The notes under the pieces are model-generated. The model did not search any database and was not told the DNA's origin. It saw only the letters and a program-made list of their open reading frames with translations. A stretch of DNA of 64,000 nt from NCBI GenBank assembly GCA_036897095.1, contig JAYMSP010000037.1:1-64000 (forward strand). The letters are read 5' to 3'. This stretch comes from Plantago elongata. Taxonomy: Eukaryota > Streptophyta > Magnoliopsida > Lamiales > Plantaginaceae. Position numbers and translations under genes: made by a program. This document shows, piece by piece, positions 51,801 to 62,394 of this stretch. Every line of letters begins with the position of its first letter. Position 1 is the stretch's first letter.

Positions 51801-52928
51801 ATCATTTTCCAACGTTTTGCTTCTTCAGGTCTCATTAGGTGTTCAATATTAGTCCATTTGAATTTAGTATGATCCGCAACACTTCTTTCCTTATTTTTAG
51901 GAAACATTTGAAAGCCAGTATTTCAATAGCGTATTTTACAAAGTGCAATGTTCGTTATCATCTTATGGAATATGTTATATGACATCACGTTCTTAATATG
52001 TAATGAATGGCAACTTCATTTTTGGACATTTATTGCTTTGGTTACTATCAAGAAACTAACTAAACAAGCTTCTGCATCCTTGACCCCCTATGAAATTTAT
52101 CCTCAGTGTGGAAGTTCGTAGATAACTTGATTATGAATAATGTTCATTGAAACACATCATAGAATACAATGTTTCGTGTAATGTACATATTCTATATTCT
52201 AATATGATATTTTGACCTGTGACCTTTTTTAGGCCGAAGCTGCCAAAGGTTTTCTAGGAGTATTGCGTTCTTACATGGATTCGTTGTGCTCTAATCTCCG
52301 TTCTCATACAATTACAAATGTTCAATCAAACGATGACAAGGTTTGTTTCAGTTATCGAAGGGCCACCTATTTGCTAAATCATGTTTTCCGATGTTTGAAT
52401 GTTTTTAATTCTTGGTAAAGCACTATTGAGCTGATCAAGTAAAGTATGTTTCACTTAAATTATATTCTTCCACGTGATTTAAAAATTTAAAGGAGTCTGC
52501 CAAATTATTGTTTTGAAGCATCATTATAAACACTTGAATTTCGTCGAGTCCAACCAGGAAATATCCGTCTTAATTTACTGTACTTTTCCGCTTTTAATCC
52601 TATGAAGGCAAGCACTGACTCTGTTCATTGATTTAATTTTCAGGTGTCATTGCTATTAAAGGAAAGTTTCATAGAGTCTTTCCCTGGTCGTGATCGGCCT
52701 TTTATGAAGGTACTCCCTCTGCGTTATGAATACTTATTCCATACTATTAACACTTGAGTGGATGGAGCTTTTATTGTCGTTCTTTGAATTGTTTTGTATA
52801 CCAGCAAACTTGACAGTACCATGCTAATATATGTTTTGACCTTGTATATTGCAAAACAGCTATTCTTGGACACGCAGCTCTTCTCCGTACATACAGATTT
52901 CGTACTTTCTTTCTTCCAGAAAGAATAG
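45844..52928 (+). CDS. DENN (AEX-3) domain-containing protein
   Basis: Model of 18 coding exons: join(45844..46143, 46713..46901, 47000..47083, 47287..47346, 47782..47826, 48177..48376, 48788..49228, 49762..49888, 49971..50168, 50259..50348, 50563..50625, 50800..50874, 50982..51032, 51371..51448, 51649..51783, 52233..52340, 52644..52709, 52860..52928), 792 aa, all GT-AG and in phase. The N-terminus has a short polyalanine run (AVAAAAAAAV). Upstream DENN part: LIESLVVVGLPP, VLFVYPPEKQLPLKYKDLLS, YCILSRLPLFELHFGVL. A long acidic, Ser-rich insert follows (exons 7 and 8, about residues 295-480). Core DENN: LFAGALLEKQIVVVCSNL, LALVL-type helix ALVLAIIPLIRPYQWQ and LPNDMLDFLDAPVPYI. The downstream part ends in VLSFFQKE. 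DENN proteins are exchange factors for Rab GTPases in membrane traffic; plant members are little studied. A Stowaway MITE lies in intron 7. Confidence 0.92.
49510..49706. mobile_element. Stowaway MITE in a DENN gene intron
   Basis: TA-CTCACTCCGTCCCACTG at the left and CACTGTGACGGAGGGAG-TA at the right form the inverted ends with the TA target. It is 193 bases between the TA pairs, with an AT-rich interior. It lies between exons 7 and 8 of the DENN gene, close to the exon 8 acceptor (49761). Confidence 0.85.
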
Positions 52929-55900
52929 CAGCTTCCTTACGGCAAGGCAATCCAGCAATTATAATTATCTTCTGCGATGCAAGGCCTTGTTACAAATACC
53001 AACAACTTCAATCAACGGTATAAATTTCGTGTAATCTCATAAAGAAGAAGATTATGTATGTCTTGACCTCTTCGAAAGACCAAGTCTCCCCTCAGGGAGC
53101 CCCATAATCGGAGTTCAAGCCACTAATGTTTCACTAACTATAGCGTCATAGCCAGGTCTCATACTCCCGTGTTCCTTTGGAAAATGACTGCAAATGTAAT
53201 TGTGTTAAATACAGAAGCAACATCTTTCTTTTAGTGCAATTTAATTCAGTGTGTTGAATGTCGATTGCCACTTGCGTATGGGGGTAATGATGGTACTACT
53301 GTACTGGTATAGTTGTCGAAAAAATATGTCGTTTTTACGGGCCCGTAGGTGTGTTTCTGTTTAAGGAAGGGTGATGGAGAACGAATGTATTATTGGGTGA
53401 CACAAATTATTGCTACAAAGCAGATGTGTGCTTTGTATTGGCAGGTCTCTCTCATACCCCATTGAAAATGCTTGGCAATGCTTCGAGTTCTTCCATTATT
53501 TAGGACCACTTTTATAAAGTTTTTACTACTACTGGTAGTATCTTTATTTAGGATAAGTGCCAAGTGTTTGCAAATCCAACTTTTGCAATGGCATCACTGT
53601 TTGAAGAGCAGGAAGTTCCTGCGAGCCACTAACTCGCAGAGGAGTTGGATTGTGAGATATTCGATTTGCCTGTAAGATAAAGTCCTGGCTCCGTCTCTGA
53701 AAATGACCTGTTTGGATCGAGAATAGCTCTAAGCAAATTATACAGGATACGGCCTTTTTTTTTTTTTTTTTTTAATACGGGATGCGGCCTTGAGCAGTCT
53801 TAATTTAGTGAAAAAAAGTGTTGAAAACAATATACAACTCAGCTCGTACATATGAAGAGTCAAGACACTGTTAAGTTCCTGGATAATGTAATGATGCCTC
53901 TACGCATCTATAGATCTTAAGACCGTACACTCTGTAAATGTCTATGACGACCATTTCACATTTAATAACCTCAACGACTCTACTTGCTGCATATTCATTT
54001 AAACTGCACTGCAAGAGACATATAGTACGGTGTCGTCGGGGCGGCCGGAGGTAGGGGCGCATGGGGTTTGACAGTTAAAAATGGTTTCATTGTGCATGTT
54101 CGCCTAGCTAACTTGAATTCCTGACTCCGAACCTTACACTGTAGGTTTCTTTCTCCATATTGTACATGTCTTGAACGTTGAATGAATCTTGAAGTATATG
54201 GAGCATAAATGCATGAACTGTGTGATCACTTGACTGTATCCATTTGTGTTGCCTGCCACATTTAAGCCAGGAGATGGCCAATATTAATGTCATGTACAAT
54301 CCAGTGTTTTTAAGACCGTGGAAACTATGTCGCATCCCGAGGGACAAAGGCTCCATTTACCTTGTTAAGATTTTTATAAGATACGTTCTCAATAAATTCT
54401 ATTTTCGTAATTGAGAAACATATTTATAATGTTTCCCAATCAGGCAATTTAGAATCTAGTAATCTGAATTTCCACAGAACTTTCAATGAATACAGCACAA
54501 AATTCTGCATGAAATTATACGAGTCCTATTAGGTTTGAAGTTTGAAGAAGCTTTAGGTGTTAGTATATTTTTCTTTGGTCAGCACTCAGCAGAATAAGGA
54601 TAAGCTAAGGTAAAAAAGTAAATGAAGCAGAGAACAACTCATGTCAAAGTAGCTCTCATATTAAATGTGCCTGTTCGTACACTGCCAATTCCAACTAATC
54701 TACTTTTTCTTTTCCTTCTAAATTTATAACCCGTAATTATACATATATTTATTATTTTCAATCGTATCATAATTTATATATTAATAAAAATGTTAGCGTT
54801 CCATTAAGCCATTTTTTTAAAGCATGCAAAATACAAGTTCTTGACCTTTTCTATTGTTAACGATGAACTAAATCTTGGATTAATTATTTCGTTTTTGCAA
54901 TGTAGAAAACTAAATCGAGAGGTCAGGTCTAAACTCTAAACTATCGTCTAACCTCAACTCAAGTTATGTAGGTGATTGTACCATCTCCCTTAATCCCTAA
55001 GTTGATATGAGTGGTATCACCCCTCACTGTCGACTAAGGGACCATAAACGGGTGCTACGACAAGTTTAAGACCAACCCCCGTATATCATAGAACTAGTAA
55101 ACGATCAAGAAGCCTAAGACTTATTAATATTGCACCATGAGAAACAAGAGGAGAAAAGATGCCAATGCTCCATAAATATCCATTCATACTGCACTCTTGT
55201 TTTTCTGAGCTAGGTAGTCTGAAACCTACACAAGTACTACTACTACCTAATGGATTGTTTAAGACTCCCCATTCACTCTATAATCCATATGCTATTTTGG
55301 CTCATATTTTGAGCTCCTCAGAAGATCTACAAATATTAAAATTTAAAAGTATGTGACAAGCATTAATAACAAGATTAATACTATCATCAAATAAAATTAT
55401 CACTCCTTCAAACATGGTATACTTACTCCATGATCACACTCCAGTAAGCATCTTTCATGTCTTAAAAAAATACTGATTTGATTAGTCAGTGACTAGTCAT
55501 GTCTAAATCCCTGACATTTTTTTCCCAGATTCTTGTTTGTTTGATTCCTTCCAAACTGATGAATTACTACTTGTGCTAACATATTAAGTTACTACTAACC
55601 AAGATTCTCATCAGACTAATGCTATCCCATGAAACAGATGCAGTATAAAACCTCAGATCTCAACAGTGACATCCTTAATCACATTCAAGAAAGCAAAAGA
55701 TAAGAAGAGAGGTACAAAGTTTAAAAGCATAATCAGAAGAAGCACTAGCACCATTGCTCAAATTGAGAAAGGTCAAATTTTGAATGGGGTAAAAGTAACA
55801 GTACTTACCAACCAGTTAGATGAAAAAAGTAAAAGTTCTTGTCTTGGCAGTAAAGATGATATACTCCTACCACCACTCCAAATCTTGAATCATCCAGAGC

Positions 55901-56968
55901 TCAGAGAAATCTCAGAAACTACCAACTACTGCTACCTTTCACAGAGAAAAATAATTAAAGAACAAAAAGGTTAATTGCTGAATAAATTAAATATAGACTA
56001 ATTAAAGTAAAAAATAGGTTTTGAGATTGTTTTATATGCTCTTCCATCTTGGTAATTTGGTCCAGTATTCATTTATATAAGTTCGATTAATATAATTATT
56101 CGACTAAAATATCAAGATTAAACTTTATCAACTGTAATTATATATCATATTTTTTACATTTGTTATCATTTTTCATACTTTTATATGGTATATATCATTC
56201 GAGTACTAATTGAAATAACGAAATGGAACGGAGAGATTAGTATTTAATTTAATATTAACATAGAGGTGTGTGGATTTCCGTATTGGTGTCAGAGACAGGA
56301 GCTCTGTCATAAAGTCAGCAGGGTGTGCAGAGGTGGGCAGTAGTCATAATATATGTACAGTACTCTTGCTCAGAACTCACTCACAAGACACAGTAGATTC
56401 AGACATAAAATACTTACACACTTCTGTCTAATAATATTACTAAAAAACACATCTTTTTTCTTTTCTTTTCCTCCCAAAATTGATAAAACAAAGAGGACCA
56501 GAACAAGATGGATACAGTTTAATTCTTTCATGTCATTCCTAAGTTAGTTTAGCTAGACACTGATCAGGTTTTGCCATCTGCTAACAATAAAAATGCAATC
56601 TTTTACATTATTCAATCAAAAGAAATTGCATACTTAGTACTCCTGTCGTAAAATCATCACACGATAAAAATTATCTAAATATGTGAGGTTGATTTGATAC
56701 GGAATAATTAATTATTAACAGTGATTTAATGTTGGTCAGATAAAATTATCAGAACAATAAGTTTAAAACCTTCCATGTTAGTATATGTTACACACAAGAT
56801 TCTGCATCTGCACTGCACAAAATGGTCCCTCAAAAAATAAATATACCTACTCTATTCCTCTTGCATTTAAACACTCCATCCATGGCTATACCTCTTGACA
56901 CATAATAATATTTCTCCTTCTCTTCTCCACCTCCTTATCTTCATCAAACTTCAAAAATTCCCAGAAAA
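52929..56968. other. Spacer between the DENN gene and GRF
   Basis: The first several hundred bases should be the DENN 3' untranslated region. A T-run of about 17 at 53757-53773 and an A/T-rich middle follow. No gene is supported. The plus-strand open frame at 55666-55974 (102 aa, Lys/Ser-rich) has no recognisable domain or codon signal. The last 150 bases, with a CT-rich stretch and TCATCAAACTTC, are the GRF leader. Confidence 0.5.
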
Positions 56969-59125
56969 ATGATGAGTGTAAATGGCAGAACTAGCACTAC
57001 CAATACTACTACTAGGTACCCTTTCACAGCCTCACAGTGGCAAGAACTTGAACACCAAGCTCTAGTCTACAAGTACATGGTCTCTGGCATGCCTATTCCA
57101 TCAGATCTCCTCTTCACCATCAGAAGAAGCCTGGACTCTTCCCTCTCTTCCAACTTCCTCATCCAACCTCAACACAGTAAGTAAGCAATCAACCATGTAA
57201 GTGTTTGGCTTCGAACTTGAGTCGAGTTGAGTTTAGTCGAGTCGAGTTGAATAAACAAAAAAACTAACTCAAGTTCAGAGCCAAACACTTAGTACTAGTT
57301 GTCTTTTTTTTTTCTTTTCTTTTTTGGGTTGTAAGATGTAACAAAGTTTAATCTTTTATGGAATGTGTTTACCAGTAGGGTGGAACAGTGGATACCACAT
57401 GGGGTTTGGGAGAAAAATAGACCCAGAGCCAGGAAGGTGCAGGAGAACAGATGGGAAGAAATGGAGGTGCTCAAAAGAGGCTTATCCAGATTCCAAGTAC
57501 TGTGAAAGACACATGCATAGAGGCAGAAACCGTTCAAGAAAGCCTGTGGAAAATAATGCTAATGCAAACAGTAACAATAACAGTAGTGTTGGTCTTTCTG
57601 TACCACCGACATCAAAAACCAACCTCACACAAGTACCAAGTGCTATTCCTATAAGTCCATCAATGAATAGTAATGCTGCTGCTGCTAAATCACACCAACA
57701 CTACTCTTCTGCTGGAATCAACACTCATGATCAGTCATCCCACTTTCTTTATCCCTCCAATTTTGGTTTGTCTTCTCAAGATTCCACTACAAACTTTTTC
57801 TTGGACTCCAATAATGCTTACAGGTACTGATATCTTCTTGCTTCTTGATCAGTTTTTGCATTTAGTTATGTTTATGCACTTTTTAGTTTGTTAGCTGTAG
57901 TGAAGTGAAGATCGTATGTGTAAACTTCTTGCGTATGTTTGAAAATCTTAAGATATTGAAAGTTGTAGAAGCACGGATCAAAATCTTGTTTCTAAAATGG
58001 CTCCAATTTCTTGAAAGATCAAGACTTTTTGGATTTTTAGGTATGTTTGCAGTTTTATCAGTAATAAAAATATAATCTTTATGACCATGAACATCAATTC
58101 TTTAAGAATTACTGGTTGATCTGAGTTCTGGATATTTTGCAAGTTTAGTAGAGATTTTAAACCATGTATAAAAAAATTAGTTGACTGATTGTTTAGGAAA
58201 TGAGGTTATAAGAGTCTGATTAGTGGAACTGGTAGTTGATGACACTGACTATTTGTAATTGAAAATCAGAAGACAGGAAATGAAAGGGGAAAGTGAGGAG
58301 GTAGCATATTTCTCAGCATCAGAGGCAAATTCAAATCCAGGGACAATGAGAAATGATGTTTCTTCTTGGCAAGTGGGTGCACAACTGACAATGGGTTCAC
58401 CTATGTCTCAGAAACAACATAAGACCAACAACAATAGCAGCTTCTCTTGTTATTCCTCTGATGAGAAACAGAAACATGGTCACCATCAATATTACATTGA
58501 CAAGGATAATCTTGCTGCTGGTGCTGCAACTGATCATGAGCCTAAGAAAGTTATGCACCACTTTCTTGATGAATGGAATGATGATAAGCTCACTAGCCAA
58601 AGGACTCAGCTCTCCATTTCCATACCCAACTCTGTTCATGACTTCTTCATGACCCAAAAGTGTAAGTCTTTCTTAAACCCCATATTAGAACCATTATGAA
58701 TTTGTGATCTTAGAATTTAAGTTTTCGAAAAATCGGAAACATGTTCGGTGTTCTGGTGATCGGAACATATCTAAAAATCGGAACTTTATGTATCCAATAA
58801 TTATGTTGTTACTTTAAGTTAACATTCTCATCATTATAATCTTAGAGTAGAAGTTTTCAGAGAATCTGAAACATGTCTAATATTCTTAATGACCTAAACA
58901 TGTCTAAAAATTCAATCTTTATTCTTTAAGCATTGATGTTGCCACTAAATGCCCAAATTCTTCGAAAAATAGGAAAAATGCCTGGTTTTTTAATCTAAAA
59001 ATTAAAAAAGAAACTGTACCATAGCCTGCAATTACTCAATTAGTAATTTTGAAGTAAGCCTATATTTTCATTATTATGGTCTTCTAGCCAATACATTAAT
59101 GTTGTTACTGATTGCATATGCAGAG
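56969..59125 (+). CDS. GRF: Growth-regulating factor (QLQ + WRC), GRF5-like
   Basis: Model: join(56969..57176, 57376..57823, 58270..58661, 59124..59125), 349 aa. The QLQ domain ([20 protein letters not shown], about residues 18-53) binds GIF co-activators. The WRC domain (about 84-126) has the zinc ligands Cys91, Cys101, Cys112 and His115 ([21 protein letters not shown]) and the nuclear signal [10 protein letters not shown]. The tail is Ser/Asn/Gln-rich and ends with FLDEWNDD and TQLSISIP, short motifs of the GRF5 group. GRFs promote cell division in leaves and are repressed by miR396, whose site lies in the WRC coding part. The fourth exon gives only two bases of the stop codon (T/AG) if the GTAAGT donor at 58662 is used. 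If that intron is retained, the protein ends at 58699 with 13 other residues. The start follows the first ATG of a tandem ATGATG. Confidence 0.9.
57199..57290. mobile_element. 92-bp MITE-like foldback in GRF intron 1
   Basis: AAGTGTTTGGCTTCGAACTT at the left and AAGTTCAGAGCCAAACACTT at the right are inverted copies of each other with one or two mismatches over about 24 bases. The interior is built of GAGTCGAGTTGAG repeats. It starts 23 bases after the intron 1 donor. No clear target duplication is present. A related end (GTGTTTGGTTCC) occurs at 60559. Confidence 0.7.
57530..57551 (+). promoter_or_regulatory. miR396 target site in the GRF coding region
   Basis: CCGTTCAAGAAAGCCTGTGG followed by AA is the conserved 22-nt miR396 site of plant GRF genes, including the extra C that makes the usual one-base bulge. 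It encodes RSRKPVE at the end of the WRC domain. It predicts that miR396 cleaves this transcript, confining expression to young tissue. Confidence 0.95.
58700..59010. repeat. Diverged tandem repeats in GRF intron 3
   Basis: Phrases such as ATCTTAGA(A/G)T..AAGTTTTC(G/A)(A/G)A, AAACATGT and ACATAT/GTCTAAAAAT recur with spacing of about 140-145 bases. They form two to three worn copies that fill most of the last intron. Confidence 0.55.
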
Positions 59126-61591
59126 AGGGAGATTAAACTAAGCAGCTTTTCTTGGAATCTAATGGCTGCAGAAGAGTATATTTATCAGATGTGGGGCATC
59201 ATTTTTCCCTTCTTCTTCTTCTTCTTTTTTTCTTTTAATTTTTCTTCTCTTTTCTCCCTGTTTGAGCTGCTACCAGTACACACATGTGCATGATGGCCAA
59301 GGAGGAGACTGTTGTTGTTTTTATGGTGTGGGGTTTGGGGAATTATGTATGTCAGGAATCACTTGAATTTTAAGCTTTTGTGTAATGTAACTTGTTTCCT
59401 ATTACTAGCCAGTGTAGTAGTAGCAGTGGTATTTTGTTTGAGAGGCATCTGCCAATTCACAACACATGTTTCTGTACTTTTCTCATCAGAAGATAGATAT
59501 TACAACTGCCACTATCCTTGACTGTGTTTGTTTCTAGCTCTTCTTTCAGATGTGTTCTTCAAAACCAACAGCAGTTTGTTTTGAACGCATATTATTAAGG
59601 GTCGTATCTGTTTAAAAATAGTTCGTGTTTGGAATTTTTTAACATAGTACGTAAACGGAGTGGTAAAAATTAAAATGTGTGAAGAGAAGTGTAAATTTGT
59701 GATGATGATCTTTAATTCAAAGCTCTATTTATTGCTCTAGCTAACAGCTTATAATGTGGACCAATACTCTTTCAATCTTGGCCTTTTGCTTGGTGAACAT
59801 GTTTCAGTTCTTCAGCTCACAATGCATAGCATCTCTCTTCTTCAATTTGTTGTTGTACATTGGTATTATGTGGTTGTAGTCTGAATTTGAAACCAAAGAC
59901 TTGAAAGTGTGACAGAATTTTGTTTGTTTGTAGAAGAGTCATGTCAATTAAAAACTCTGAAATTTGAGAGCATTATTGCTTATTGGTTTGGTTGTGCAAG
60001 TGGCTAGGGTTCAAAGTAGTTATCAACTTGGGATTATAATTACTTTAGTTCACATCATGTCTAGCATGACTTCAAGCAATCCTTGTTTTTTGGTAAATAA
60101 TAAGATGATCTCTGTGTTCTTGGCTCCCCATGATGTAACATCACATGAATCAACATTATATGGTGGGGGTCTTGGAAATTTCAGACCTTATCAGTTAACC
60201 TTTTAAATTGACAAGTTGACCATTCCATTGCAATTTATTCACCATCTTCGTATACCATATATAAATATAAATTTATCAAAACTGATAATTTTTTAGTATA
60301 TTATACCGTGTAAAATGAAATTAATATTACATATTTAATTAATTAAAATTAAGCAGTACAATAGTGCTTTAGACTGAAATATTATGATTCTTGAGCGGTG
60401 TAAAGGACCAAATCAATTTATATAAAAAAATGTAAAATTATGTTCACTAACTCTTGTTTTCAACAAGAGCTTTCTAACTCTTGTTTTCTCTATTTCTAAG
60501 GAAAAATAATAACATAGAAAATATTAGTTTGTGTGGTCTATTACAAAATATGTACGGAGTGTTTGGTTCCAAGTTCAAATTGTGTTATCTAAATTCGATT
60601 TGAGTTTTTCAGTGCAAGTTGACTATACAAACTCTATTCGAATTGAGTTTAGGACCAAAAACTTTTGTAATGTTTGATCTGATCTTATTTGATATACAAT
60701 ATAACGTCTATCGTAAAAGTTATGATTTAGAAATAAGTTGGGAATGGAGCCAAACAAAGAAACAACAGTAGCATAAGCTGCATAACGTGGGTAGAAAAGG
60801 CTGAGTTAAGTGACATTGGACTGTGGCGAAAGTGTATAGTGACTTGCATTAGAGCAGCAAATCAAAGTGAACAAGTGACGAAGATGCTCTTCTTTCCTTC
60901 TCTTTTTCTTTTCACTTTCTTTTTACTTTTCATGCCAACCTCTATAATCTATCCATGATCTATCTACATATCTATGAACTATGGTCCAGTCCTCATGTGT
61001 GCTCAAGTGTGTCTCAGTCTTTTGCAGCCACTTTTGACAGACACAGTCACAGGTACTTAATAAAAATCTCTGATACTTCATGTCTTTATCCGTACTATCT
61101 GCAGACCACATCTACTACTGTTTAAACCCTTTTGACCATCTTTCCACTTCCATTTTTGCTCCCCCCCCCTCTTAACTTTTCTACCTACATGATTTATATC
61201 ATGAGAAATGAGAATGCAGCAGCAGCAGCTCCAATGCTTACTGGCCAGACTACTCTGTTTTGTACTACTGTTATTCGGACAAAGCAGAAGATGAGTGAAG
61301 TTAACTCATGCAGGCAAAGGCAAGACAAGTTGACATATTAATTAGTTGTGGATTTGCTTCGTTGTTTGTGTGTTTTGTGTACAAGTGTGAATCAGAAGCC
61401 ACACAAAGGGACCACAAATTGTCGAACTCAACAATTAGTGCTATAAGGTTTAAGTTTATACATGGATATTGTTAACTCATCAACCTAATTCTAGTTTAAT
61501 TTAATGAGCCGGGGAAGGGTAAGTTACATTTTACAACACCTGAGAGCTTTCAGGCAGCACTTACAACAATGATTGCACAAGTTCGATGCTC
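59126..61591. other. GRF 3' flank and CTR9 3' flank
   Basis: The left part holds the GRF 3' untranslated region, with a T/C-rich run at 59206-59260. No gene is supported after that. A MITE-like element lies at 60559-60757. The right end (about 61350-61591) is the probable 3' untranslated region of the minus-strand CTR9 gene. Confidence 0.55.
60559..60757. mobile_element. MITE-like element with GTGTTTGG ends
   Basis: GTGTTTGGTTCC on the left and GGAGCCAAACA on the right are inverted ends of about 11 bases. Inside, TTCAAATTGTG and CGAATTGAGTTTAGGACCAAA give further partial inverted matches. The ends are the same as those of the 92-bp element in GRF intron 1. No target duplication is clear. Confidence 0.5.
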
Positions 61592-62327
61592 TCATTCGTC
61601 ATCACCACCTGCATCTCCTGCGTTAACTTCTCCGTCACTCTCTTGCATATCTTCAACTTGGTTGAGCTCACCATCCTCATCTGATTCTGACAATGCACGT
61701 CTTCGTCGACTGACATTCGAGGGTGCAACCTACACACAGACAGAGAGCAAGAAAGGGAAATCAACGAGCATTCAATCAACAACTAATATGCTGCAGCTAA
61801 AATCAAATAATGAGTGGGGGTGGGGGGATCCATAAATAGGACTATAGGAGACATGATATATGCTCATACAATCATGAGCTTCAATGATGTTCAGAAACTG
61901 TTGCTAAGTCTGCCTGATAAATCATCAAATCAATCTAATGAATGATCAACAATGTTCGGGAAAATATTCTTGGCGTTTGAGATTTAAAAAAAAAACGACG
62001 GCAATAAGCAAATATGAAATGCAGCCTGCCAAATGGATGTTTAGTCAGATGCTCCAGAAAATTCAGATGCATTGAAATGCCAAGTAGCAGGGATGTCTTA
62101 AATCATCTAACTGAACAATCCACGTTTCAGAAACTGTCAATAGTAAGGGAAATTGTTCGAAAAATTCAATTAGCCACCTAGATAGAGGTCGTAAAATATA
62201 CGGTAGTACACACAGGTGAAATGCAACTTTTCAGGTAGCGATGAGCAGTAAATACAAGTATGTGCTGCAGATCATGTACATATATTATGCATATACGGTA
62301 AGAACAAAGAACTATCTGCATGACAAT

Positions 62328-62394
<67 letters not shown>

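Noticed and set aside
55666-55974. 102-codon plus-strand open frame, Lys/Ser-rich
   Set aside because: There is no homology I can recognise, the flanks are poor, and it lies in AT-rich DNA between two well-defined genes.
58662-58699. Extension of the GRF protein by 13 residues with intron retention
   Set aside because: A strong GTAAGT donor and a matching acceptor exist, and the extension is not a known GRF tail. It is kept only as an alternative.
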